Positions 9,384-17,834 of a DNA stretch of 64,000 nucleotides are shown one piece after another. Source of the stretch: Tsuneonella mangrovi. GTDB lineage: Bacteria; Pseudomonadota; Alphaproteobacteria; Sphingomonadales; Sphingomonadaceae. The translations under genes were made by a program, and so were the position numbers. Position 1 is the first letter of the stretch. Every line of letters starts with the position of its first letter. Under the pieces are notes generated by a model. It saw only the letters and a program-made list of their open reading frames with translations, did not search any database and was not told where the DNA came from. Location of the stretch: assembly GCF_002269345.1 (NCBI RefSeq), contig NZ_CP022889.1, forward strand, positions 434,001-498,000, written 5' to 3'.

Positions 9384-10730
9384 CTATTTCAGAAGGACCA
9401 GCTCTTCCGCCATCGTCGGATGGATCGCGACCGTCGCATCGAAATCTGCCTTGGTCAGCCCGGCTTTCACCGCCACGGCGGCGGCTTGCATGACCTCAGC
9501 TGATTCCGGCCCGACCATGTGGATCCCGAGGATCTTGCCCGACGTGGCATCGACGATCATCTTGTAGAGCCCCCGCTCGGGATGGTCGGAGAAGATGTTT
9601 TTCATCGGCCGGAAATCGGACGAATAGACTTTCACGTTGCCGTAAGTCGCCCGCGCCTGGCTCTCGGTGAGTCCGACGCCTGCGAGTGGCGGTTGGCTGA
9701 ACACCGCGCTGGGGATCGCATGATAATCGATCGTACGCGGATTGTCCCCGAACACGGTATCGGCAAAGGCGTGGCCTTCGCGGATCGCCACCGGCGTCAG
9801 CTGGACGCGGTCGGTAACATCGCCCACCGCATAGATGCTCTCGCAGCTGGTACGATTGTATTCGTCGACCTTGATCGCACCGTGCTTGCCAAGGTCGACA
9901 CCGGCGGTTTCGAGTCCAAGTCCGGCAGTATTCGGGGCGCGACCGATCGCGATCAGGACCTGGTCGACCTTGACCGGGTTGGTCTCGCCGGAATCGACCA
10001 GCAGGCAACCGTCGTCGGCCTTTTCGACCTTCTGAATCAGGCTGTGCATCCGGAAATTGATTCCCCGGCCCATCGCGACATGGAGCATCCGCTCGACGAT
10101 CTGTTCGTCATAGCCGCGCAGGATCCGGTCGGTGCGATTGGCCACCGTCACTTCGCTGCCGAGCGCCTGGAAGATCCCTGCGAATTCAAGCGCGATGTAA
10201 CCGCCCCCCACGACCATCAGGCAGCGCGGCTGCTCCGCGAGGTGGAACATCTCGTTCGAAGTGATGCAGTGCTCCACACCCGGGAAATCGGGCATTGTCG
10301 GATGCGCGCCGGTAGCGACGAGGATCACTTTGGCAGTGACTTCGCGCCCGCTCGCCAGCCTGATCCCGTGCGGTCCGGTAATCGTGGCACGCTCGGGGAT
10401 CACTTCAACCCCATGGTTGTCGAGCGTTTGGCCGTAGAGCCCCTCGAGCCGGTCGACGTCGCGGTTCACGAAGTCGCGCAGCGTCGGCCAGTCGAAGCTC
10501 TTGCCTTCGACCGTCCATCCGAACCGCTCGGCATGGCCCAACTCTTCAGCGAACATCGAGCCGTAGACCAGCATCTTCTTGGGGACGCACCCACGGATCA
10601 CGCACGTGCCGCCGACCCGGTATTCCTCCGCCACCGCGACCTTCGCCCCGTGGCTCGCCGCCACCCGGCTGGCCCGGACCCCGCCCGATCCGGCACCGAT
10701 GACGAAGAGATCGTAGTCGTATTCGGCCAT
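9384..10730 (-). CDS. gor: Glutathione-disulfide reductase
   Basis: NADPH-dependent reduction of glutathione disulfide in the cytoplasm. The 448-residue protein has the FAD motif IGAGSGGVRA (residues 11-20), the redox-active disulfide GGTCVIRGCVPKK (Cys43 and Cys48), the NADPH-binding VVGGGYIALEFAG, and the C-terminal catalytic HPTMAEE (His437, Glu442). The ATG at 10730 has GGAG six bases upstream; a TTG two codons earlier is less likely. CVIRGC (rather than CLNVGC) fits glutathione reductase rather than lipoamide dehydrogenase. It transcribes toward the DAO oxidoreductase. Confidence 0.93.
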   Translation of the reverse strand: MAEYDYDLFVIGAGSGGVRASRVAASHGAKVAVAEEYRVGGTCVIRGCVPKKMLVYGSMFAEELGHAERFGWTVEGKSFDWPTLRDFVNRDVDRLEGLYGQTLDNHGVEVIPERATITGPHGIRLASGREVTAKVILVATGAHPTMPDFPGVEHCITSNEMFHLAEQPRCLMVVGGGYIALEFAGIFQALGSEVTVANRTDRILRGYDEQIVERMLHVAMGRGINFRMHSLIQKVEKADDGCLLVDSGETNPVKVDQVLIAIGRAPNTAGLGLETAGVDLGKHGAIKVDEYNRTSCESIYAVGDVTDRVQLTPVAIREGHAFADTVFGDNPRTIDYHAIPSAVFSQPPLAGVGLTESQARATYGNVKVYSSDFRPMKNIFSDHPERGLYKMIVDATSGKILGIHMVGPESAEVMQAAAVAVKAGLTKADFDATVAIHPTMAEELVLLK

Positions 10731-10807
10731 GTGCAACTCCTGAAGTCAGGGGCGCATATGGCGGCGGGTGCCGACTATCTCAATGGGCCAGCGCGAAAAG
10801 CGCTCGC

Positions 10808-12196
10808 TCAGCCGCGCGCCTGGCGACCTCCGCCACCACGATTGCGACGCCGGCGGTTGCCGCCCCCCGGCTTGCCGTGATTGCCGCCCTCGGCGCGCTT
10901 GCGCTGTTCGCCGCTGCCTTGCGGCTTGCCGCGGCGCGCACCGGAGTGCTCGCTGAGTGGACGCGGTTGGACCATCTTTGCGCGGCGGCCCTGCTGGGCC
11001 TGCCCGGGATTGCCCTTGGGCTTCACGATCGGCGCGTTCTCGATCACTGCGCGGAAATCGTCCGGCAAAGGCAGGCGATCGAGCGTAACACCGGTCAGCT
11101 TCTGGATATCGCGCAGGTATGCCCGCTCGTCATCGCTGCACAGCGTTAGCGCGATGCCGTCGGCACCGGCGCGCGCAGTGCGGCCGATCCGGTGGACATA
11201 CTGCTCCGGCACGTTGGGCAGTTCGAAGTTGATCACGTGGCTCACGCCGGGAATGTCGATCCCGCGTGCGGCAATATCGGTCGCGACCAGCACCGGCACC
11301 TTGCCCGAACGGAACAGCGCCAACGCGCGCTCGCGCTGCGGCTGGCTTTTGTTGCCGTGGATCGCATTGGCTTCGATGCCCTGCTGCCCGAGCTTCTTCA
11401 CGACCCGGTCAGCGCCGTGCTTCGTGCGGGTAAATACCAGCACGCGGTCCATGTCCTTGCACTGGTGGTAGCGGCCCCGCAGCATCAGATCGAGCAACGC
11501 CTGCTTTTCATCCTGATTGACGCGGGTGACGAACTGTTCAACCCGCTCTGCGGTGGTCGCCTGCGGCGCGACCGAGACATGCTCGGGGCTGCGCAGGTAC
11601 TGGCCCGCAAGATCGCGGATCGATTGCGGCATGGTGGCGGAAAACAGCAGCGTCTGGCGCTTGACCGGAACGAGGCTGACGATCTTCTTCAGCGCGTGGA
11701 TAAAGCCGAGGTCGAGCATCTGGTCCGCTTCGTCGAGCACGAGGATTTCAACGCCGTCGAGCCGGAAAGCCTTCTGATCGACGAGGTCGAGTAAGCGGCC
11801 CGGGGTGGCGACGAGGATATCGGTACCGCGGTGGAGCTTGTTGCGGTCCTTACCGACAGAAGTGCCACCGACGATGCTCTGCACCTTGAGGCCGGTGTAA
11901 CCGCCATAGTCGCGGGCGGACTTGGCGATCTGGCCGGCCAGCTCGCGGGTCGGAGCAAGGATCAGCATCCGGCACGACTTGAACGGCGTCTGCCGGTCGG
12001 CATCGCGCAGGTTGTCGATGCTCGGGAGCATGAACGCGGCGGTCTTGCCGGTGCCCGTCTGGGCGATGCCGAACAGGTCGCGGCCTTGCAGCACGAGCGG
12101 GATCGCCTGTGCCTGGATCGGGGTGGGCGTGGCGTAGTTCTTCTCGTCCAGCGCCTGGAGGACGGGCTGCGACAGCCCGAGTTCTTCGAAAGTCAT
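10808..12196 (-). CDS. DEAD-box ATP-dependent RNA helicase (RhlE-like)
   Basis: A 462-residue RNA helicase. The Q motif is in MTFEELGLSQPVLQAL at the N-terminus, followed by AQTGTGKT (motif I), PTRELAGQ (Ia), DEAD (II), SAT (III), VATDIAARGIDIPG (V) and HRIGRTARAG (VI). A basic, glycine/arginine-rich tail of about 80 residues ends the protein and probably binds RNA. The overall pattern matches RhlE-type helicases in ribosome assembly or mRNA turnover. The start at 12196 gives the standard N-terminus; upstream in-frame residues are not family-like. Confidence 0.92.
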   Translation of the reverse strand: MTFEELGLSQPVLQALDEKNYATPTPIQAQAIPLVLQGRDLFGIAQTGTGKTAAFMLPSIDNLRDADRQTPFKSCRMLILAPTRELAGQIAKSARDYGGYTGLKVQSIVGGTSVGKDRNKLHRGTDILVATPGRLLDLVDQKAFRLDGVEILVLDEADQMLDLGFIHALKKIVSLVPVKRQTLLFSATMPQSIRDLAGQYLRSPEHVSVAPQATTAERVEQFVTRVNQDEKQALLDLMLRGRYHQCKDMDRVLVFTRTKHGADRVVKKLGQQGIEANAIHGNKSQPQRERALALFRSGKVPVLVATDIAARGIDIPGVSHVINFELPNVPEQYVHRIGRTARAGADGIALTLCSDDERAYLRDIQKLTGVTLDRLPLPDDFRAVIENAPIVKPKGNPGQAQQGRRAKMVQPRPLSEHSGARRGKPQGSGEQRKRAEGGNHGKPGGGNRRRRNRGGGGRQARG

Positions 12197-12430
12197 GAGT
12201 ATTGGTACTCGCAATATATATGCGGCGACGCGCAGGCCCAATCCGGGCGCGCGGAGCAGCGGGTGGTGGAGCCGGAAAGGCCCCGTCAACAACCCGCGTG
12301 AAAAGGGAAGTCATTCATCTGGAACCGAAGCGCGGCCGGGGCGGCTTTCCGCCTGTTCACGCTGCCAAGGCGCTTCGATGAGGCGCCATGTGGTGCAGCG
12401 CAGCAAAAAAGTCAATCGAAACCGGTCTGC

Positions 12431-13990
12431 CTAGTTCAAACCCGCAGCCGCCAGCAGCGCAGTCGTGCTGGCGTCGAAGTCACCGCCTCCGGCCTCGATG
12501 TCCTTGGCCATCTTCTTGCCGAGTTCGACCCCGAACTGGTCGAACGGGTTGATGCCCATCAGCAAGGCGTTGGCAAAAGTGCGGTGCTCGTGAAAGGCGA
12601 TCAGCGCGCCCAGCGTCGCCGCGTCGAGGTCGTCGCACAGGATCGTCGCACTCGGGCGGTTGCCGGGGAATGCCCGCGCCGGGTCCTTGCCGTCCGCCGC
12701 CATGTTGCCGCCCGCCATCAGTGCAGCGCCTTGGGCGAAGCAGTTGGTGAGCAGGATCGCATGGTGCGCCCGATCGAGATCGTCGCCCGGTGCGATGCTG
12801 GCGATGAAGTCGACCGGCACGGTCACAGTGCCCTGGTGAAGCAGCTGGAATACCGCGTGCTGCCCATCGGTCCCGACCCCGCCCCAGGTTATCGGGGCGG
12901 TCGGCTCGGTGACGGGTTCGCCATCGGCAGTGACGCGCTTTCCGTTCGATTCCATCTCGAGCTGCTGGAGGTAGTCGGGCAGCAGTGCGAGCCGTTCGTC
13001 GTAAGCGAACACTGCACGCGTCTGGCAGCCCAGGACGCGCGTATAATAGCGGTCGGCGAAGGCGGCACGCAGGCACAGGTTGTCGCGGCCATCGGTGTCG
13101 CGGAAATGTTCATCGACCGCTTGCGCGCCCGCCAGCATCGCTTCGAAATCGTCCCAACCCACGCCGAGTGCAACCGGGAAGCCGATGCTCGACCACAGCG
13201 AGTAACGTCCGCCGACCGTTTCGGGGAACGGCAGCACACGGGTCTCGTCGACGCCCCAATCGACCGCCTTTTCGGGAGATGCGGTGAGCGCAACGACCCG
13301 GCCGTAGGGATCGGAAACGCCGTTGTCCCGCAGCCACTTCAGCGCGCTCTCGGCGTTAGTCATGGTTTCGATCGTGGTGAAAGTCTTGCTCGCGACCGCG
13401 ACCAGCGTGGTCGCCGGATTGCAAGCGGCAAACGCGTCTTCCAGCGCGATCCCGTCGATATTCGACACGACATGGACGTCGACCAACGAGAGATCGCGCG
13501 ACAACGCCGAAATCGCCAGCTTTGGGCCCAGCGCCGACCCGCCGATGCCGATGTGGATCAGATGGTCGATTTGTCCCAACGCGCCGCCGTGGATCGCTTC
13601 GACCAGCATCTGCATCCGGGCATGGAGCGCTGCGGCTTCTTCCACCGATGCATCGGCACCGACGCCGCGCTGTGCAGTGTGCTCCGCCGCGCGACCTTCC
13701 GTCACATTGACCTTCTCGCCCGTAAGGAGCGCCGCGCGCTTCTCGAAAAAGCCGCACGCGTCCGCCAGCGCTTCGAAACCGGCCAGCAGGTCATCATCGA
13801 GATGGGTCTTCGACCAGTCGAGCAGCATCCCGCCGGCAAATTCATCCTCGCCCCATTCGAGCCGCGTCGACAGCTTGCCCACGCGCGCGGCATCGGCAGC
13901 GAACAGCTCCTGCAAGGTCCGGCGGGGTGCATCTTCGATCGCTTGCCAAGCGGCAGCAACGGGGTCGGTCACGTGAAAATCCCTTTCCAT
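12431..13990 (-). CDS. pgi: Glucose-6-phosphate isomerase
   Basis: Interconverts glucose 6-phosphate and fructose 6-phosphate. The 519-residue protein begins at the ATG at 13990, with GGAGG five bases upstream. Family marks include HIGIGGSALGPKLA, the sugar-phosphate loop region SKTFTTIETMTNA, VGGRYSLWSSIGFPVAL (PGI signature 1), and GKRVTADGEPVTEPTAPITWGG-type sequence toward the active site. PGI signature 2 is at GINPFDQFGVELGK. It is divergent from lepB across a 139-base gap. Confidence 0.95.
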   Translation of the reverse strand: MERDFHVTDPVAAAWQAIEDAPRRTLQELFAADAARVGKLSTRLEWGEDEFAGGMLLDWSKTHLDDDLLAGFEALADACGFFEKRAALLTGEKVNVTEGRAAEHTAQRGVGADASVEEAAALHARMQMLVEAIHGGALGQIDHLIHIGIGGSALGPKLAISALSRDLSLVDVHVVSNIDGIALEDAFAACNPATTLVAVASKTFTTIETMTNAESALKWLRDNGVSDPYGRVVALTASPEKAVDWGVDETRVLPFPETVGGRYSLWSSIGFPVALGVGWDDFEAMLAGAQAVDEHFRDTDGRDNLCLRAAFADRYYTRVLGCQTRAVFAYDERLALLPDYLQQLEMESNGKRVTADGEPVTEPTAPITWGGVGTDGQHAVFQLLHQGTVTVPVDFIASIAPGDDLDRAHHAILLTNCFAQGAALMAGGNMAADGKDPARAFPGNRPSATILCDDLDAATLGALIAFHEHRTFANALLMGINPFDQFGVELGKKMAKDIEAGGGDFDASTTALLAAAGLN

Positions 13991-14129
13991 ACTGGCCTCC
14001 ACCCGACTAGGGACTGCGGCGATGTTTGCAAGCGCGCATACCCCCTGCCCCGCCGCGCAATACGAATGCGCAGTGCGAGCGGCGCACCAGTTGCAGGAAT
14101 TCCCGAATGCGTAACCAGCCAGCCGCCGC

Positions 14130-14963
14130 ATGACCGAAGCAGCTTCTCCCACTCCGCCCACCGAATCCTCGGCCAAGCAGGAACCCGAAAAGGAAACGCT
14201 CGGTTCGTTCCTGTGGTTCGTGATCAAGCTAGCGGTGCTCGTGCTCGCGTTCCGCAGCTTCGTGTTCTCGCCTTTCTCGATTCCGAGCGAATCGATGCTC
14301 CCGGGCCTGTGGAACGGGGACTACCTGGTCGCCGCCAAGTGGCCTTACGGTTACTCGCGCTATTCGTTGCCGCTCGATGCGCCGCTGATCCCGGGGCGAG
14401 TCCTGGCGCACGATCCCCAACGCGGCGACGTGGTCATCTTCAAGCACCCGATCGACAAGGTCGACTACATCAAGCGGGTGATCGGGCTTCCGGGCGATAC
14501 GATCGAGGTCAGGAACGGCCAGGTGATCCTCAACGGCAAACCGGTCGAGCGCGAGAGGATCGGCGATTTCGCTCTGCCGATGTCGCCCAATACCGGTTGC
14601 ACGTGGGGCGGACAGGTGGTCCCCGTCGGGACCAGCAAGGACTGCGTCTATGTCCAGTACCAGGAAACGCTGCCGAACGGGAAAAGCTACGATACGCTCG
14701 ACTTCGGCCCGACCCCGCAAGACAATTTCGGGCCGGTGAAAGTCCCCGCAGGACATATGTTCGTGATGGGCGACAACCGCGACAATTCGGAAGACAGCCG
14801 CTTCCCTGCCGCGGCAGGTGGCGGCGTGGGCATGGTGCCCGAAGACCTGCTGGTCGGGCGCGCGACATTTATGATGTGGTCGACCGACGGATCGGCCAAC
14901 TGGTTCCTGCCGTGGACCTGGTTCACCGCGGCGCGGTGGGATCGGCTCGGGAACACCTTTTGA
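14130..14963 (+). CDS. lepB: Signal peptidase I
   Basis: Membrane-bound serine protease that removes signal peptides from secreted proteins. The 277-residue protein has one N-terminal transmembrane segment (about residues 26-46). The catalytic serine is Ser55 in PSESMLPGL and the general-base lysine is Lys115 in YIKRVIGLPGD. The C-terminal family box GDNRDNSEDSR is present. Its stop codon overlaps the rnc start (TTGA at 14960-14963), giving the common alphaproteobacterial order lepB-rnc-era. Confidence 0.95.
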   Translation: MTEAASPTPPTESSAKQEPEKETLGSFLWFVIKLAVLVLAFRSFVFSPFSIPSESMLPGLWNGDYLVAAKWPYGYSRYSLPLDAPLIPGRVLAHDPQRGDVVIFKHPIDKVDYIKRVIGLPGDTIEVRNGQVILNGKPVERERIGDFALPMSPNTGCTWGGQVVPVGTSKDCVYVQYQETLPNGKSYDTLDFGPTPQDNFGPVKVPAGHMFVMGDNRDNSEDSRFPAAAGGGVGMVPEDLLVGRATFMMWSTDGSANWFLPWTWFTAARWDRLGNTF

Positions 14964-15631
14964 GCACGCTCGAACCAGGAACGCTCGCTTGGCTCGAAGC
15001 GAATGGTTTTACCGTGCGCAATCCCGAAGTGTGGCGTGAGGCGCTGACCCACGGCAGCACCGGCGAGACCCCGACATACGAGCGCCTCGAGTTCCTCGGC
15101 GATCGGGTACTCGGCCTGTCGATGGCCGAATGGCTATTCGAGGAAATGCCCGACGCGGAAGGCGTGCTCGCCCAGCGTCTCAACGCGCTGGTCAACAAAC
15201 GGACGTGCGCCTCGATTGCCCGTGGTATCGGGGTTCCCGACCATGTACTGCTCGGCAAGCAGGCTCGCGACGACGGCGCGCACGAAAGCGAAAACGTCCT
15301 CGGCGACACGTTGGAAGCGCTGCTCGGAGCCAATCTGCGCGATGCGGGGTTCGATGCCAGTCGCGATCTCGTTCGCCGGCTATGGCGCAGCGCAGTCGAA
15401 GGCAGGATCGGGCATGCCAAGCATCCCAAGTCCGCGCTCCAGGAGTGGGCCGCAGGCAACCGCCGCAAGATGCCCAGCTACACGCTGATCGACCGCAGCG
15501 GTCCCGACCACAAGGCACGGTTCACCGTGCGAGTGGAAATTCACGGTGTTGGCGAAGCCGAAGCAACCGCTTCCAGCAAGCAGGAAGCCGAAACCGCGGC
15601 TGCGCGGGCCTTCATGGAGCAGTTCGGATGA
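14960..15631 (+). CDS. rnc: Ribonuclease III
   Basis: Double-stranded-RNA endonuclease for rRNA and mRNA processing. The 223-residue product contains the catalytic signature ERLEFLGDRVL (about residues 41-51), a second acidic cluster in NVLGDTLEALLGA, and a C-terminal dsRNA-binding domain from about residue 150 (KSALQEWAAGN to the end). The only start that keeps the whole catalytic domain without long unrelated sequence is the TTG at 14960, which overlaps the lepB stop codon and so suggests translational coupling. The gene ends in an ATGA overlap with era. Confidence 0.92.
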   Translation: MSTLEPGTLAWLEANGFTVRNPEVWREALTHGSTGETPTYERLEFLGDRVLGLSMAEWLFEEMPDAEGVLAQRLNALVNKRTCASIARGIGVPDHVLLGKQARDDGAHESENVLGDTLEALLGANLRDAGFDASRDLVRRLWRSAVEGRIGHAKHPKSALQEWAAGNRRKMPSYTLIDRSGPDHKARFTVRVEIHGVGEAEATASSKQEAETAAARAFMEQFG

Positions 15632-16533
15632 ACCAAACCGCCTCAACGCATTGCGGAGTAGTTGCGGTGATCGGCGCGCCCAACGCGGGCAAGTCCACGC
15701 TGGTCAACGCGCTTGTGGGCCAGAAGGTCGCGATCGTCTCGTCCAAGGCGCAAACGACCCGTGCGCGACTGATGGGCATCGCGCTTCAAGGCGATGTGCA
15801 GATGATCCTGGTCGATACGCCGGGTATCTTCGCCCCGAAGCGGCGGCTCGACCGCGCGATGGTCAGCGCAGCTTGGGAAGGCGCGGAAGCGGCCGATGCG
15901 GTGCTGGTGGTGGTCGATCCGGTCAAGCAGCGTCGGCACGAACTGGAACCGCTGCTCGAAGCACTGGCCCAGCGCCACGAACGCAAGATTCTAGTACTCA
16001 ACAAAGTCGATGTCGCGAAGAAGGAGCCGTTGCTTGCGCTGGCGCAGGAGCTGACCGCCAAGGCCGAATTTGCCGAGGTGTTCTTCGTCTCCGCATTGAC
16101 CGGCGACGGCGTGGCGGAAATGAAGGCCTCGCTGGCCTCGGCGATGCCCGAGGGGCCGTGGCATTATCCCGAAGACCAGGTGTCCGATGCCAGCGAACGT
16201 CTACTCGCAACCGAAATCACCCGCGAGCAACTATACCGCCAGCTGCACGAGGAACTGCCGTACGACAGCGCGGTGCGCCCCGAGAGCTATACCCAGCGCA
16301 AGGATGGCAGCGTCGAGATCCACCAGCAGATAGTCGTCACCCGCGACAACCAGCGCGCGATCGTGCTCGGCAAGGCTGGCAGCCGGATCAAGGCGATCGG
16401 CGAAGCCGCGCGCAAGGAACTGAGCGAAGTGCTCGACCAGAAGGTCCATCTGTTCCTGCACGTGAAAGTGGAGGAGAACTGGGCCGACAGCCGCGAGATC
16501 TACGAGGAAATCGGGCTCGACTGGGTGCGCTAG
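15628..16533 (+). CDS. era: GTPase Era
   Basis: Ribosome-assembly GTPase that binds 16S rRNA. The 301-residue protein has the P-loop GAPNAGKS (residues 16-23), the switch region TTRARLMG, DTPGI (G3), NKVD (G4) and VSALTGDGV (G5). A C-terminal KH domain contains VLGKAGSRIKAIGEAARKEL. The start overlaps the rnc stop by four bases. A recO gene often follows in related genomes; here an MgtC-like membrane protein gene follows instead. Confidence 0.96.
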   Translation: MNQTASTHCGVVAVIGAPNAGKSTLVNALVGQKVAIVSSKAQTTRARLMGIALQGDVQMILVDTPGIFAPKRRLDRAMVSAAWEGAEAADAVLVVVDPVKQRRHELEPLLEALAQRHERKILVLNKVDVAKKEPLLALAQELTAKAEFAEVFFVSALTGDGVAEMKASLASAMPEGPWHYPEDQVSDASERLLATEITREQLYRQLHEELPYDSAVRPESYTQRKDGSVEIHQQIVVTRDNQRAIVLGKAGSRIKAIGEAARKELSEVLDQKVHLFLHVKVEENWADSREIYEEIGLDWVR

Positions 16534-16550
16534 GGGAACTTTCGCCGCCA

Positions 16551-17804
16551 ATGGAATTCGACCAGCAAATCCTGAATACCGGGGCAGCGTTTGCCGCCGG
16601 ATTGCTGATCGGGATCGAACGCGGGTGGAAGCTGCGCGGCCAAGCAGACGGAACCCGCGTTGCCGGGATCCGCACCTTTGCCTTGTTCGGCCTGCTCGCC
16701 GGGGTTGCCGGGCTGATGGCGCAAAGCGACTTCGCGCTGATCGGAGGCGCAATTTTGGCAGGCGCGGTCGGCATAATCCTGATCGGCTATGCCCGCGCGG
16801 TTGATCGAGATGGCAAGCCGGACGCCACGACAGCGGTCGCCGCATTGATCACCATTGCGCTCGGTTTCGCCGCAGGCGTGGGGTATCCGGCGCTGGCAAT
16901 TGCCGGGTCGGCACTTGTCACCCTTGCACTGGCGCTTCGCACCGAATTGCACGGGTTCCTTGCGCGGATGGACGAAGCCGACATCAAGGCGCTCGCTCGG
17001 TACGCAGTCATCGCAGGAGCCGTCTATCCCTTCCTGCCCCACGGTCGCTACGGGCCATACGAAGCATGGGACCTGCACACGCTTTGGCTGGTGGTCATCG
17101 CGGTCACCGGGTTCTCGTTCATCGGCTATGTCGCCAACCGCCTGTTCGGCGCCCGACGCGGCACGATCGCCACCGCAATTATCGGCGGAGCATATAGCTC
17201 TACGGCGGTTACTTACGCCTTCGCGCAGCGCCTTGGCGCGGGTGGCGGCGGGTGGGCCGAAAACGCCGGGATCGCGCTCGCGAGTTCCGTCATGTACCTA
17301 CGCGTGCTCATCTTGGTTGGCGTAATCGCAACGCCGATCATCGTGCCGTTTGCAGTGCTGGTTTTCCCGCCGATGATCGCAACGATGGCGATTAGCCTGT
17401 TCCTCTACCGCCGCGCCGAACCGAGCGGCGCGCCGGTCTTGCCCGGCAACCCGATAGCCATGCTGCCCGCCCTTACGTTTGTGGCGTTCGTCGCCGTGGC
17501 GGCAGTCGCGGCCCGTTGGGGCGAAAGCCAGTTCGGCGAACACGGAATCGCGGTGCTGCTCCTGCTGATGGGTACGATGGATGTGGACGCGGCAATCGTC
17601 ACCGCGGGCGGCCTCGAACCCGGATCGATCACCCCCGCCCTTGCCGCGCTGGCGCTCACCGGGACCATCCTCGCCAATATGGGCGTGAAACTGGGCGCGG
17701 CTATCGTCTACGGCCGCAGCCACGCCAAGCCGGCCGCGTTTGCGCTCGCGATAAGCATGGTTGTGCTGGCGGCATCGCTCGCGGTCGGCTGGTTCCGGCT
17801 CTAG
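16551..17804 (+). CDS. MgtC/SapB-type membrane protein with DUF4010 domain
   Basis: A highly hydrophobic protein of 417 residues with about a dozen predicted transmembrane segments. The N-terminal part (GAAFAAGLLIGIERGWKLRG, then AGIRTFALFGLLAG) is the MgtC/SapB-like N-terminal domain; the C-terminal half fits DUF4010 (YSSTAVTYAFAQR; LLLMGTMDVDAAIVTAGG). The function of this fused family is not established, although a role in ion homeostasis or transport is often suggested. It starts 17 bases after era and is probably in the same transcript. It is convergent with topA. Confidence 0.8.
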   Translation: MEFDQQILNTGAAFAAGLLIGIERGWKLRGQADGTRVAGIRTFALFGLLAGVAGLMAQSDFALIGGAILAGAVGIILIGYARAVDRDGKPDATTAVAALITIALGFAAGVGYPALAIAGSALVTLALALRTELHGFLARMDEADIKALARYAVIAGAVYPFLPHGRYGPYEAWDLHTLWLVVIAVTGFSFIGYVANRLFGARRGTIATAIIGGAYSSTAVTYAFAQRLGAGGGGWAENAGIALASSVMYLRVLILVGVIATPIIVPFAVLVFPPMIATMAISLFLYRRAEPSGAPVLPGNPIAMLPALTFVAFVAVAAVAARWGESQFGEHGIAVLLLLMGTMDVDAAIVTAGGLEPGSITPALAALALTGTILANMGVKLGAAIVYGRSHAKPAAFALAISMVVLAASLAVGWFRL

Positions 17805-17834
17805 CTAGCCGCCCCGACGCCGAGCGGGTTCGAG

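Noticed and set aside
12584-14960. Long N-terminal extension in frame with rnc, running antisense to pgi and through lepB
   Set aside because: Only the last 223 codons encode RNase III; the rest is out-of-frame or antisense to pgi and lepB.
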